From JBAZQS01 sp041645075 (GTDB lineage Bacteria > Patescibacteriota > Patescibacteriia > 2-01-FULL-39-33), in NCBI GenBank assembly GCA_041645075.1, contig JBAZQS010000010.1, positions 1 through 30,018 of the forward strand: a DNA stretch of 30,018 nucleotides, read 5' to 3'. Numbering within the stretch: position 1 is the stretch's first letter; the number at the start of each line of letters is the position of its first letter. This document shows, piece after piece, positions 6,531 to 15,343 of this stretch. The translations under genes and the position numbers were made by a program. The notes below the pieces were generated by a model. That model saw only the letters and a program-made list of their open reading frames with translations. It was not told the origin of the DNA and made no database searches.

Positions 6531-9251
6531 CTACGCTCCATGGCACTGCTTAAATTTTTTGCCGCTCCCGCACGGACAAGGGTCGTTGCGGCCGATTTTT
6601 TTGCCGTCAAAATGAGTAGTGTCTTTTATTATTTTATCGGCCTTTCTTTCTTGAACGCCGGCGTCCGCTGCCATAGGCGATTTCAGGCCTGATTCCTTGC
6701 TGGGCGCGGAAAATTGTAAATTCTGCGACTTCTCCTCCGAGGCGACGACTTCTTGCGGCGTCACCAGGCCGATTTTATAAATGCTATACGCCATCTGCTT
6801 ATTAATAGAGTCCAATAATTCCTTAAACATTCTAAACGCTTCCCGCTTATATTCTACCAACGGATCTCTCTGGCCATAACCGCGCAGGCCGATGCCCACG
6901 CGCATATATTGCATGGATTCAAGATGCTCAATCCATAAAGTGTCTATGACGCGAAGCAACATTCCCCTTTCAATCTGCCTCATAGGCAATATTTCCGGAT
7001 TCGGATTTGGCAGCAGATTAATCTGCTCGGCCAAATTATTATAAGCCAGCACCGATAATTTTTTCAAATAATTTATAATCTTGTCGCGCGCCATCATATC
7101 CTGCTCGTGGTCGCCCGCCTCGCTTTTGATTTTATTCAGCTCAATTTTTAATTCCGGCTTAATGGGAAAAATCGTCCCCGCCACTTCATAAATCTCATTT
7201 AAATTCCAACTATTTTCTTCTTCGCTCTGCGTATGAAAATTAACCACCGTTTCAATTTCCGCGCCCACCATATCCAAAATCATTTGCTTGCTGTCGCCCT
7301 CGCCTAAAATTTCCCGCCGTTTTTTATAAATTGTTTCTCTCTGCTTATTCATCACGTCATCATATTCCACCAAATGTTTGCGAATATCAAAATTATTACC
7401 TTCAACTTTTTTCTGCGCCTGCTCAATTGATTTGGAAATCATGCCGTTTTCAATGGGCATATCCTCGGGCACGCGCAAGGTCGTCATTATTGATTTCATC
7501 CGGTCGGAACCGAAAATTCTCATTAAATCGTCGTCCATAGAAATATAAAATTGGGAAGCGCCGGGATCGCCTTGGCGTCCAGTGCGTCCCCTTAGTTGAT
7601 TATCAATGCGCCTTGACTCATGGCGTTCGGTACCCAGGACAAAAAGCCCACCGGCCGCCACCACTTTCTTATATCCTTCTTCATTAAAGGGATGTCCGCC
7701 CAAAATAATATCAACGCCGCGTCCCGCCATATTGGTCGCCACGGTCACGGCGCCGAATTTTCCGGCTTGCGCGATAATATGCGCTTCTTTTTCATGAAAC
7801 TTGGCATTCAAAACCTGGCCGTCAATGCCCTCGCGAGCCAATAATTCGGCAATTAATTCATTTTTTTCAATGGAAATCGTACCGATTAAAATCGGCTGGC
7901 CTTTTATATGTCGTTCTTTGATTTCGCGAATTAGGGCCTGAAATTTTCCTGGTTCGTTTTTATAAATCCGGTCATTCAAATCCTGGCGGATCATGGGCCG
8001 ATTGGTCGGAATAACCGTCACTTCCAATTTATAAATTTTTGAAAATTCTTCGGCTTCGGTGGCGGCCGTACCGGTCATGCCCGCCAATTTTTTATACAAG
8101 CGAAAGTAATTTTGAAAAGAAATCGTGGCCAAAGTAACGCTCTCGCGCTGAACCTTAACGCCCTCTTTGGCTTCAATGGCCTGATGCAGGCCCTCGCTGT
8201 ATCTTCGGCCATACATTATCCGGCCGGTAAATTCATCAATAATCATTACCTCGCCGTCTTTGACCACATAGTCCTTGTCTTTTTTAAATAGGGCGCGCGC
8301 TTTGAGCGCCTGCTCAATATGGTGGACTTCGCTGATGCCCCGTTCCGTATAAATATTGCCCACACCCAAGGCCTTTTCAATTTTTTCTATGCCCGCTTCG
8401 GTCAAGGTAGCGGCGCGCATTTTTTCATCAATATTATAATCATCCTTTTCGTTTAAGGTCGTGACCAAACGAGCGAATTGATAATATTTGTCGGTTGATT
8501 CCATATCGGGCGCCGAGATAATAAGCGGCGTCCTCGCTTCATCAATTAAAATAGAATCCACTTCATCCACAATCGCGTAATGCAAATCGCGCTGGGCCAT
8601 TTCTGCCAACGATTGCACCATATTGTCGCGCAGATAATCAAAGCCGAATTCATTATTAGTGCCATATAAAATGTCGCAGGCATAGGCCTCTCTTCGGCCG
8701 CAGGGCTCAAGATATTGCACATCTAATTGCTCGTCGCCGCCGGCTGGCGGTTTATCAGGATTGAATTTATAAGAGATGTTCTGCTGTTGGATACAGCCCA
8801 CGGTCAGGCCTAAAAAATTATAAATTTTTCCCATCCAGTCGGCGTGGATGCGCGCCAGATAATCATTGACCGTCACCAAATGAACGCTCTTGCCTTCCAG
8901 CGCGTTTAAATACAAGGGGCAAGTGGCGGCCAGGGTTTTGCCTTCGCCGGTTTTCATTTCCGAAATTTGTCCTTTGTGCAAGGCAATACCGCCGATAAGC
9001 TGAACGTCAAAATGGCGCTGGCCAATGGTTCTTTTAGCCGCTTCGCGCACCACGGCAAAGGCCTCGGGCAAAATATCGTCCAAATTTTTTCCGCTGATTA
9101 AGTCCTGCTTGAATTTTTCGGTCTGACTTTTTAATTCCTCATCGGGCATGGCCTGAAATTTGGGCTCAAGTCCATTTATCTTGGCCGCCACCGCCCACAT
9201 TTCGTCCAGCACTTTTTGGTTGGGATTTTTAAATAATTTGGATAAAAACAT
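6531..9251 (-). CDS. secA: Preprotein translocase ATPase SecA
   Basis: SecA is the motor that pushes unfolded preproteins through SecYEG. The 906-residue protein is full length. The Walker A MKTGEGKT (residues 99-106), the DEVDS/LIDEARTPLI segment, the helicase block TNMAGRGVDI with LGTERHESRRIDNQLRGR and the scaffold and wing region are all readable. The C-terminus is a complete SEC-C zinc motif (GRNDPCPCGSGKKFKQCHG). A short proline-glycine insertion (NPDKPPAGGDEQLD), partly encoded by the palindrome at 8737-8750, lies before the RREAYACDILYGTNNEFGFDYLRDN block. Its own promoter (TTGCCA-17-TAAGAT) lies upstream. No Shine-Dalgarno is seen. Confidence 0.98.
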   Translation of the reverse strand: MFLSKLFKNPNQKVLDEMWAVAAKINGLEPKFQAMPDEELKSQTEKFKQDLISGKNLDDILPEAFAVVREAAKRTIGQRHFDVQLIGGIALHKGQISEMKTGEGKTLAATCPLYLNALEGKSVHLVTVNDYLARIHADWMGKIYNFLGLTVGCIQQQNISYKFNPDKPPAGGDEQLDVQYLEPCGRREAYACDILYGTNNEFGFDYLRDNMVQSLAEMAQRDLHYAIVDEVDSILIDEARTPLIISAPDMESTDKYYQFARLVTTLNEKDDYNIDEKMRAATLTEAGIEKIEKALGVGNIYTERGISEVHHIEQALKARALFKKDKDYVVKDGEVMIIDEFTGRIMYGRRYSEGLHQAIEAKEGVKVQRESVTLATISFQNYFRLYKKLAGMTGTAATEAEEFSKIYKLEVTVIPTNRPMIRQDLNDRIYKNEPGKFQALIREIKERHIKGQPILIGTISIEKNELIAELLAREGIDGQVLNAKFHEKEAHIIAQAGKFGAVTVATNMAGRGVDIILGGHPFNEEGYKKVVAAGGLFVLGTERHESRRIDNQLRGRTGRQGDPGASQFYISMDDDLMRIFGSDRMKSIMTTLRVPEDMPIENGMISKSIEQAQKKVEGNNFDIRKHLVEYDDVMNKQRETIYKKRREILGEGDSKQMILDMVGAEIETVVNFHTQSEEENSWNLNEIYEVAGTIFPIKPELKIELNKIKSEAGDHEQDMMARDKIINYLKKLSVLAYNNLAEQINLLPNPNPEILPMRQIERGMLLRVIDTLWIEHLESMQYMRVGIGLRGYGQRDPLVEYKREAFRMFKELLDSINKQMAYSIYKIGLVTPQEVVASEEKSQNLQFSAPSKESGLKSPMAADAGVQERKADKIIKDTTHFDGKKIGRNDPCPCGSGKKFKQCHGA

Positions 9252-9283
9252 TGTTAAATTATTAAATTATTAAAATCGCCTTT

Positions 9284-9312
9284 ATCTTAACAGAAACGAA
9301 TAAAATTGGCAA
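9284..9312 (-). promoter_or_regulatory. Probable secA promoter
   Basis: Minus strand TTGCCA (9312-9307), 17-bp spacer, TAAGAT (9289-9284). The leader would be about 25-30 nt, AT-rich and without a ribosome-binding site. Confidence 0.4.
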
Positions 9313-9335
9313 TTAAAAAATTGTGGTTATAAAAT

Positions 9336-9373
9336 TAAAAACCGCCCAGAGCGCGTGGCTAGGAGCGGCTTAA
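9336..9373 (-). terminator. Terminator of the small gene ending at 9391
   Basis: Minus-strand stem CCGCTC/GGGCGG (one G-T pair, extended by AAG/TTT) around a 15-nt loop, followed by TTTTTAATTTT. It separates the small gene from secA. Confidence 0.65.
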
Positions 9374-9390
9374 GTTGAAAATTATTGAAA

Positions 9391-9759
9391 TCAGGCAACA
9401 ACTTCAAAGGTGCCTGGTTCAAAAACGTACATATCAAGATTGCCTGGGCAAATTTGTGCCAATAGACATGCCTCGGCCTCAAATTTTGCCGAGCGAAGCA
9501 ATTCAATCAGCTCGGCGGCATAAGCCAACCGGCAACCGTCTGGAAGATGGCCAAATGAGCCGACTTCCATTAATTGCTGTTTGGTAAAAATCGCGCTCAC
9601 GACCAACCCGACCAGGGCTTGGCGAATTGGCAGCGGAGTATCCTCATCGGGGTCCACTTGAGTTATACGAATAGGTACACGCTCGCCCCGATAAAAATCA
9701 ACACCAAGCGGCGCCATTACTTCCCCACTACTTCCATGAACACAGATGGTGCCAACCAA
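9391..9759 (-). CDS. Small hypothetical protein with TTG start and strong RBS (122 aa)
   Basis: Not recognised. The in-frame GTG at 9768 overlaps the Shine-Dalgarno itself (AAGGAGG, 9774-9768). The in-frame TTG at 9759 lies 8 nt downstream of it, the ideal spacing, so TTG is the likely start (reading VGTICVHGSSGEV after fMet). The protein looks soluble. Its N-terminal part is beta-rich with FYRGERVPIRITQVDPDED, followed by a helical part (AYAAELIELLRSAKFEAEACLLAQI) and FEPGTFEVVA at the end. The long leader holds a near-perfect 28-bp inverted repeat, and TTGACA lies further upstream. It sits between hpf and secA on their strand but has its own signals. Confidence 0.7.
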   Translation of the reverse strand: MVGTICVHGSSGEVMAPLGVDFYRGERVPIRITQVDPDEDTPLPIRQALVGLVVSAIFTKQQLMEVGSFGHLPDGCRLAYAAELIELLRSAKFEAEACLLAQICPGNLDMYVFEPGTFEVVA

Positions 9760-9767
9760 AGTTATCA

Positions 9768-9775
9768 CCTCCTTT
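9768..9775 (-). promoter_or_regulatory. Shine-Dalgarno that decides the TTG start
   Basis: Minus strand AAAGGAGG directly followed by TGATAACT and then TTG. The core matches the canonical anti-SD complement and excludes the upstream GTG, which would lie within the ribosome-binding site. Confidence 0.7.
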
Positions 9776-9790
9776 CAGCCGCTAATTTTT

Positions 9791-9818
9791 AGACATTATA
9801 TATCTATATAATATGTCT
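9791..9818. promoter_or_regulatory. AT-rich inverted repeat in the leader of the 122-aa gene
   Basis: AGACATTATATA...ATATGTCT, a nearly complete 28-bp palindrome about 16 bp upstream of the Shine-Dalgarno. It could be an operator or a leader hairpin. Confidence 0.5.
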
Positions 9819-9834
9819 ATACAAATCTAATCTA

Positions 9835-9863
9835 AACCTATATTAAATAAGACAATTTGTCAA
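9835..9863 (-). promoter_or_regulatory. Probable promoter of the 122-aa gene
   Basis: Perfect TTGACA on the minus strand (9863-9858). With a 17-bp spacer the -10 is a poor TAGGTT; TATAGG at 15 bp is an alternative. Confidence 0.45.
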
Positions 9864-9913
9864 GCCCGAAAAATTTCTGGTCAAATAACATAAAAAATTG
9901 CCAGGACAAGTCG

Positions 9914-9932
9914 CCCCGACGTTACGTCGGGG
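9914..9932. repeat. Perfect GC palindrome downstream of hpf
   Basis: CCCCGACG-TTA-CGTCGGGG, eight perfect pairs. It lies just after the hpf stop in its direction of transcription but lacks a T-run, so it is either a U-less terminator or a dispersed palindromic repeat. Confidence 0.6.
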
Positions 9933-9939
9933 TCCCAAT

Positions 9940-10242
9940 TTATTCCTGATGCAATTCCTTATACTTAACTAATTCTTTTTTTAAGATATCCCTCACTTGA
10001 TTTATTGATTTGGTAATGTTTTCTGTCTCGGCTTCGGCTCTGATGGTTTTCTTTGGCACCCGCAAATTTACTTCGGCGCGATAGATACTTCCTTTTTGAT
10101 GATGCGTCGTGGTGATGCCGACTTCCACATCGGCTTCCATAATTTGATTATAATACTTCAACAAGCCGACAATTTTTTTATTGATAATTTCGTGGGCTTC
10201 CGGGGTGAGCTTAGCGTTGGTGGCTTTAATGGTGATTTTCAT
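9940..10242 (-). CDS. hpf: Ribosome hibernation promoting factor, short form (HPF/RaiA family)
   Basis: This family binds the decoding centre of idle 30S subunits and blocks translation, preserving ribosomes during starvation. The 100-residue protein is the short form without the C-terminal dimerisation domain. The beta-alpha-beta-beta-beta-alpha pattern is evident: MKITIKATNAKLTPEAHEII, then VEVGITTTHHQKGSIYRAEVNLRVP and a final long helix KSINQVRDILKKELVKYKE. It follows murB by 16 bp and probably shares the mur transcript. A GC palindrome follows the stop. Confidence 0.93.
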   Translation of the reverse strand: MKITIKATNAKLTPEAHEIINKKIVGLLKYYNQIMEADVEVGITTTHHQKGSIYRAEVNLRVPKKTIRAEAETENITKSINQVRDILKKELVKYKELHQE

Positions 10243-10258
10243 AAAATGTTGTTAATTT

Positions 10259-11233
10259 TTAATTTTGTCCAAACCCCACATACTCAATCTCTTCCTGCAA
10301 CTGAATATTAAATCGGGAGCGGACCTTCTGCTTAATAACACTCACTAACATCACAATTTCTTCTGCTTTGGCTCCGCCGCAGTTAACAATTATCCCGGCG
10401 TGGTTTTCCGAAATTTTGGCCTCGCCGATTTTCTTGCCCCTTAATTCGCACCGGTCTATAAGCCAGCCAGCCGGAATAATTTTTTCTTTCACAAATTTTT
10501 CCGGCAATTCGGGAAACTTAGTTTTCAGTTCGCTAATTTCATTATCCGTTAGAACGCAATTCTTAAAAATACTGCCGGCCGAATACGGCTCGGCAAATTT
10601 TTCTTTTCGGGCGCGTAAAATTTCTTTCATTTTCCGCCTCGCCTCTTCCATATTGCCACGCGAGAGCTTTAGGGTGGCTGATAAAATTATATCATCATTA
10701 CCCCCTTGTTTGAAAATACTTTCCCGATAACCAAAACCGCAGTCCTGATTTTTTAATTTCTTGATTTTCCCGTTCCTTAAAATTGTTACGCTTTCGACAA
10801 TACCGGCCATATCGCCGCCATAAGCGCCCGCGTTATTGCAAATCGCGCCGCCGATGGTGCCCGGTATGCCCACGGCCCAAACCAAATTGACGAATCCCAT
10901 GGAAATTGATTCCCCCACCGCCTTATTTAGAAAAACGCCGGCCTCGCATTCCATAACGTGATTTTTGATTTTCATTTTAGAAAAATTTATTTTTATCACC
11001 AAGCCGTCAAAGCCATTATCGCTCACCAAAACATTGCTGCCGCCCCCTAAAACAAAAAAAGGCAAACCGCCCTTTTCACAAATTTTTATGAGCTGTTTAA
11101 GTTCGTCCAAATCCTCAACCGCATAAAAATATTCAGCCGGTCCGCCGACGCGAAAACTCGTATAAGGAGCGAGTGGCTCATTTTTTTTTAATTTGCCGGT
11201 GGTGGCTTCAAATAATTTATTTCTGGTTTCCAT
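10259..11233 (-). CDS. murB: UDP-N-acetylenolpyruvoylglucosamine reductase MurB
   Basis: MurB reduces UDP-GlcNAc-enolpyruvate to UDP-MurNAc with NADPH and FAD. The 324-residue protein has the FAD-binding signatures YTSFRVGGPAEYF, VLGGGSNVLVSD and GIPGTIGGAICNNAGAYGGD (about 122-141), the YRESIFK segment, and the catalytic serine Ser221 in SAGSIFKN. The ending NHAGIIVNCGGAKAEEIV is also family-typical. Its start lies one base beyond the murC stop, so translation is likely coupled. No Shine-Dalgarno is apparent. Confidence 0.97.
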   Translation of the reverse strand: METRNKLFEATTGKLKKNEPLAPYTSFRVGGPAEYFYAVEDLDELKQLIKICEKGGLPFFVLGGGSNVLVSDNGFDGLVIKINFSKMKIKNHVMECEAGVFLNKAVGESISMGFVNLVWAVGIPGTIGGAICNNAGAYGGDMAGIVESVTILRNGKIKKLKNQDCGFGYRESIFKQGGNDDIILSATLKLSRGNMEEARRKMKEILRARKEKFAEPYSAGSIFKNCVLTDNEISELKTKFPELPEKFVKEKIIPAGWLIDRCELRGKKIGEAKISENHAGIIVNCGGAKAEEIVMLVSVIKQKVRSRFNIQLQEEIEYVGFGQN

Positions 11234-11234
11234 G

Positions 11235-12791
11235 CTATCGCTTCTCTCTTTTAGTATAAAATTTATTTTCCTCCACGATTTTTTTCTGCTGACTGAAGCC
11301 CGCGCCCTTCATTTTTGGTCTTTTCGACTCCTCTGCAAATTTATATTTTTCCGCCAATTCCTCCTCGGTCGCCAAGTCATCTTCCACTTCCTCGTCAATC
11401 ACTTCCTTGAACATCTCTTTGGCATTACTATAGATGTCGCCCGCGCCCATTATTAAAACCAAATCAAAATCAGAAAAATTTACTATGCTTGATAATTCAT
11501 TTAAAGTCATTTCATCGCCATATCGCGCGTCAACGCCATTCTGCTTGATGGCCACGGCCAATTTTTCGGCGCTCACATCAAAGTCCGCCGGATTTTCCCG
11601 TCCTTTAACAAAAAATATATCAAGAATAATTACCTGGTCCGCCCCCTTAAAACTCGCGGCAAATTCCTTAAAAAAGTTCTTCGTGCGATTATACTGGTGC
11701 GGCTGGAAAATGACCAATATTTTTTTGCTCGGATAAAATTCTTTGATGGCCACGATGGTTTTTTCTACGGCATCGGGCGTATGCGCGTAATCCGCAATAA
11801 ATTCGGTGGCGCCCAGTCGGCCTAATTTTTCAAATCGCCGCCAAGTCCCCTGAAATTCTTTGAGCGTTTTCTGGATAATTTTAAAATCCACGCCCAGGGT
11901 TAACGCTGGCCCCATGGCGGCTAAAGCATTATAAATATTATATCTAGCGGGCACCGGCAAAACAATTTCTCCCAAATTTTTGCCCTGATAATAAACATTA
12001 AAAAATTGGCGGCGGTTTTCTAATTTTATATTTTTGGCGCCAATATCAGCCGGCCGATCTAAGCCAAAGGTGATAATTTTGGCTGGACAATTTTTTATTA
12101 CGTCTTGCGATTCTTTGTCGTCGCTGTTGATAAAAATAAAACCGTCAGCCGGCACTCGCTTTAAATAATCGCTAAAAGCCGACTTAATATCATTTAAATC
12201 CTTATAATAATCAAGATGGTCGGCTTCAATATAGGTGACCACGGCCATTTTGGGATTGTAGTTAACAAAAGCCCGCCGGTATTCATCGCTTTCAAAAATA
12301 AAATATTGGCTTTGGCCAAGGCGCGAATTGCCGCCGAAACAATCGGTTTTGCCGCCGATGACAATGGTCGGGTCCAAGCCGGCCTCCATAAAAATCAGGC
12401 CGAGCATAGCCGAGGTCGTGGTTTTGCCATTGGTACCGGACACGCCAATGGCGTATTTATTACCCGTTAAAATTCCCAAAAGTTGCGGGTAAGTTATTTG
12501 TGGAATATTCAATTTTTTGGCTTTTTGTCTTTCTGAATTGTCTTCGGTCACGGCCACCGTATAAACAACCAAATCAATGCCGAGTTTTATATTATCGGCG
12601 CTCTGGGGAATAACAACTTTAATACCCTCCTGTTTAAGCTGTTGGGTTATCTCGCTCGCCGCCGCATCACTGCCTAAAACAATTTTGCCTTGCTGATTTA
12701 ATATTCTGGCCGTGGCCGAGATGCCGATACCGCCGATACCTATAAAAAAAACCTTATTAATTTTATTTAGATCTATTAAACTTTTAAGCAT
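11235..12791 (-). CDS. murC: UDP-N-acetylmuramate--L-alanine ligase MurC
   Basis: MurC adds L-alanine to UDP-MurNAc using ATP in the cytoplasm. The 518-residue protein has the Rossmann N-domain (FFIGIGGIGISATARIL), the ATP loop GTNGKTTT (119-126), the ESDEYRRAF and EADHLDYY segments of the central domain, and the C-terminal domain with DYAHTPDAVEKTI and FQPHQYNRTK. A charged C-terminal tail of about 60 residues, rich in Glu and Lys (DEEVEDDLATEEELAEKYK), extends past the usual end and looks disordered or helical. An AT-rich inverted-repeat region separates it from murG. Confidence 0.97.
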   Translation of the reverse strand: MLKSLIDLNKINKVFFIGIGGIGISATARILNQQGKIVLGSDAAASEITQQLKQEGIKVVIPQSADNIKLGIDLVVYTVAVTEDNSERQKAKKLNIPQITYPQLLGILTGNKYAIGVSGTNGKTTTSAMLGLIFMEAGLDPTIVIGGKTDCFGGNSRLGQSQYFIFESDEYRRAFVNYNPKMAVVTYIEADHLDYYKDLNDIKSAFSDYLKRVPADGFIFINSDDKESQDVIKNCPAKIITFGLDRPADIGAKNIKLENRRQFFNVYYQGKNLGEIVLPVPARYNIYNALAAMGPALTLGVDFKIIQKTLKEFQGTWRRFEKLGRLGATEFIADYAHTPDAVEKTIVAIKEFYPSKKILVIFQPHQYNRTKNFFKEFAASFKGADQVIILDIFFVKGRENPADFDVSAEKLAVAIKQNGVDARYGDEMTLNELSSIVNFSDFDLVLIMGAGDIYSNAKEMFKEVIDEEVEDDLATEEELAEKYKFAEESKRPKMKGAGFSQQKKIVEENKFYTKREKR

Positions 12792-12810
12792 GAATAATTT
12801 ATTTAGATTG

Positions 12811-12944
12811 TTAATAAATTTTCAATTCTCAATTTTTAATTTACAATGAATTTTCAATGATTCAATTTTCAAAATTTAATCAATTGAAACATTAAAAATT
12901 GTAACATTTATTGAAAATTGAAAATTTTAAATTGAAAATTATTT
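12811..12944. repeat. AT-rich inverted-repeat block between murG and murC
   Basis: The 147-bp gap is built from TTTTCAATT/AATTGAAAA words in both orientations. The outer ends AATAAATTTTCAATT and AATTGAAAATTATTT are near-complementary, and inner words such as TTGAAACATTAAAAATTG recur in related form near 17030. The right end runs into the murG stop codon. Confidence 0.65.
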
Positions 12945-13997
12945 CGCGATTTCCAAAAGTAAATCAGCCACTCTTTCCGCGCCACGCCGATCCATCATTT
13001 TTAAAATATTTCTGGATAAATTTGCCATTGACGCCTTATCAACAAATAATTCCTTAATGGCGTCGGTGAATATCGCTTGATTTAAGTTTTCCTGGCGCAG
13101 GGTTAAAACCGCGTTATTTTTTTGAAAATACTGGGCATTAATTTCCTGATGGCTCCGGGGAATGGGAATTAAAATCACGGGCTTGCCTAAAATAATCAAT
13201 TCGGACAGCGTAGAGATGCCGGCTCGGCTGACTACCAGGTCGGCGGCGCAGAGCGCCTCGGGCATTTCATTGGTTAAAAATTCAAACTGATGATAATTTT
13301 CCGCTTCCACAGCCAAAGATTTCCCCGAACCGGTAAGGTGGATAATCTGGCAAAACTGCAAAAGTTCGGCCAATGATTTCTCCACTAATTCGTTAATAAA
13401 TTGCGCGCCCGTGCCGCCGCCCAAAATCAGCAAAAGGGGCAAGTCCTTTTTTAACTTAAAAAATTCCTTGCTTTTCTCGGCGTCGCAAGAATATATTTCT
13501 TCCCGCACCGGATTGCCGGTCAAAACGGTTTTGTTTGAAAAAAAATCTTTAAGCGAAATTTCAAAAGAAACGGTAATTCTTTTGGCAATATTGGCCATCA
13601 GCTTATTGGCCAGGCCGGCCACAATATCCTGCTGATGAATTAAAATTGGAATCCGTAAAAGCCAAGAAGCCCAAGCCATGGGCACGCCCGCAAAACTGCC
13701 GGCAATCATCACGGCTTTGGGTTTGAATTTTAATAAAATAAAAATGCTCTGCCAAAAACCCCAAAACGCGCAAAACGGGTCAATAAAATTTTGCCAAGTA
13801 AAATACCGCCGAAATTTTCCGGCGCAAATTGATTTAAAATTTATTTTATAGTCCTCTACCGCCTTTTTTTCCGGGCCGTTTTTTGTGCCGATAAATAAAA
13901 ATTCTGCCTGTAAGTCCTGTTTTTTTATTTTTTCATAAACCGCAACCAGGGGGCTCACTGAACCCATTGTCCCGCCGCCGGATAATAGTATTTTCAT
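12939..13997 (-). CDS. murG: Lipid II synthase MurG (GlcNAc transferase)
   Basis: MurG transfers GlcNAc from UDP-GlcNAc to lipid I at the inner membrane face, giving lipid II. The frame is open further upstream inside ftsW, but the conserved N-terminus MKILLSGGGTMGSVSPL starts at 13997, giving 352 residues and an 8-bp gap from ftsW. The N-terminal glycine loop, HQQDIVAGLANKLMA, the central LLILGGGTGAQFINELV and the C-terminal donor site VVSRAGISTLSELIILGKPVILIPIP with QEINAQYF are all present. The N-terminal loop has MG where many bacteria have GGH, a divergence worth noting. Confidence 0.96.
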   Translation of the reverse strand: MKILLSGGGTMGSVSPLVAVYEKIKKQDLQAEFLFIGTKNGPEKKAVEDYKINFKSICAGKFRRYFTWQNFIDPFCAFWGFWQSIFILLKFKPKAVMIAGSFAGVPMAWASWLLRIPILIHQQDIVAGLANKLMANIAKRITVSFEISLKDFFSNKTVLTGNPVREEIYSCDAEKSKEFFKLKKDLPLLLILGGGTGAQFINELVEKSLAELLQFCQIIHLTGSGKSLAVEAENYHQFEFLTNEMPEALCAADLVVSRAGISTLSELIILGKPVILIPIPRSHQEINAQYFQKNNAVLTLRQENLNQAIFTDAIKELFVDKASMANLSRNILKMMDRRGAERVADLLLEIAK

Positions 13998-14005
13998 AAA
14001 ATAAT

Positions 14006-15166
14006 TTATTCGTTTCTTGCTTGCTTGGATATATTCGCCAATATCCCCGCGGCCGCCAGGCACATGGCCAGCGCCGTCCCGCCATAAGAAATAAATGGCA
14101 AGGGCACGCCGGTAAGCGGCAGGATGCCGATAATCGCGCCGATATTTAAAAACGCCTGAAACACAAACCAAGTAATAATACCAACTACCAATAATTTAGC
14201 AAATGGATCGCGGCATTTTTGCGCCAGCTTAAATCCGCGCAGCGCCAAAAAGGCGAAAGCCGCCACAATTAAAACCGAAATAATAAAGCCCAGCTCTTCG
14301 GCCGAAACCGCGAAAATTGAATCGCCGGTCGCTTCCGGCAAATAAGCGAATTTTTGGATGGAATGGCTATAGCCCTTGCCGAACCAACCGCCCGAACCAA
14401 CCGCCAGCAACGCCTGATTAATATGATAGCCGATGCCTTGCGGTTCTAATTCCGGACGAAGAAAAGTGGTTAAACGATTTGCGCGGTAAGGAGAAATTTT
14501 AATCATCAAAAACAGCGCCGCCGCGCCCAAAGCCGCAAGCCAGCTTAAATGCCACAATCGCCCGCCCGCTGCAAAATAAACGGCCAAAGACATAATCACA
14601 ATAATGGACATGGTGCCGAAATCCGGCTGCATAATCACCAGCGCGGTTATCACTATCAGAATAAAAATAAAGGGCAGAAAACCGTAATGCAAATCGCGCA
14701 AATGTTTTTCCTCCTTATTGGAAAGCCAAGTGGCTAAATATAATAAAAAAGTCAATTTGACGATTTCCGACGGTTGAATGGAAAAACCAAAAACATTAAG
14801 CCAGCTTTTGGCGGTGCCATATTTGGCGCCGATGCCTGGGATAAAAACCAAAAACAACAAGGCGATTGAAATTAAAAGCAGGGGCAAGGCCAATTTTTTT
14901 AATTTAAAATAATCAAATCGCGATAAAATTATAAATAAAAAAACGCCCGGCAAAAAACCAAGTAATAATTGATGTTTAATGTACCAGTAGCTATCGTTAA
15001 ATTTTTGCCAGCCCTGGGCCACGCCGGCTGAAGCCAAAACAATTAAACCAAATAAAATCAAAAAAACGATCGTGCCAATTAAATACCAATCGGGTTTTTG
15101 GTTTTTTTGGCTTCTAAATATATCCCGGAAAAAATCCTTGAAAAAATTTATTATATTCTTGGGCAT
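14006..15166 (-). CDS. ftsW: SEDS peptidoglycan polymerase FtsW (or RodA-like)
   Basis: SEDS proteins polymerise lipid II with a partner class B PBP. The 386-residue polytopic protein has the conserved blocks GTAKSWLNVFGFSIQPSEIVKLTFL, QPDFGTMSIIVIMSLAVYF, GIGYHINQALLAVGSGGWFGKGYS, FAYLPEATGDSIFAVSAEELGF and PLPFISYGGTALAMCLAAAGIL. The position between murD and murG favours FtsW over RodA. Nine or ten membrane helices can be counted. The start at 15166 has no Shine-Dalgarno. A plus-strand unit occupies the 331 bp between this gene and murD. Confidence 0.95.
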   Translation of the reverse strand: MPKNIINFFKDFFRDIFRSQKNQKPDWYLIGTIVFLILFGLIVLASAGVAQGWQKFNDSYWYIKHQLLLGFLPGVFLFIILSRFDYFKLKKLALPLLLISIALLFLVFIPGIGAKYGTAKSWLNVFGFSIQPSEIVKLTFLLYLATWLSNKEEKHLRDLHYGFLPFIFILIVITALVIMQPDFGTMSIIVIMSLAVYFAAGGRLWHLSWLAALGAAALFLMIKISPYRANRLTTFLRPELEPQGIGYHINQALLAVGSGGWFGKGYSHSIQKFAYLPEATGDSIFAVSAEELGFIISVLIVAAFAFLALRGFKLAQKCRDPFAKLLVVGIITWFVFQAFLNIGAIIGILPLTGVPLPFISYGGTALAMCLAAAGILANISKQARNE

Positions 15167-15212
15167 TTTATCTAAATTTAGAGAATTTTTTAAAATAACA
15201 ACGGAGCGGGTA

Positions 15213-15241
15213 TTGACATTTTATAATAAGTATGATAACAT
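15213..15241 (+). promoter_or_regulatory. Promoter of the antisense micro-ORF unit
   Basis: Perfect TTGACA (15213-15218). With a 17-bp spacer the -10 is TAACAT (15236-15241); TATGAT at 15231 is an alternative but too close. It points opposite to the mur cluster. Confidence 0.5.
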
Positions 15242-15301
15242 ATCCACACAATGCTTTAATTATAAGGCACGGAACACAAATCCAAACAGAGGAGTAACCT
15301 T

Positions 15302-15343
15302 ATGCGAACATTCACGGCGACAACGAGTGACGAACCTGTCTAA
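15302..15343 (+). CDS. Micro-ORF 1 of the antisense unit (13 aa)
   Basis: MRTFTATTSDEPV then TAA. The ATG is 7 nt after AGAGGAG (15288-15294), a strong ribosome-binding site like those of the other small genes. The stop overlaps the start of a second micro-ORF as TAATG. It could be a leader peptide, a small protein, or the 5' part of a 31-residue protein made by a -1 frameshift or split by a one-base sequence error. No homologue is known to me. Confidence 0.45.
   Translation: MRTFTATTSDEPV

Noticed and set aside
12811..12944. CRISPR array in the AT-rich repeats
   Set aside because: The words are short, irregular and inverted, without equal-length repeats and spacers, and no cas gene is near.
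13998..14171. Longer murG start at 14171
   Set aside because: It lies inside ftsW and adds 58 residues with no family similarity; the conserved N-terminus MKILLSGGGT begins at 13997.
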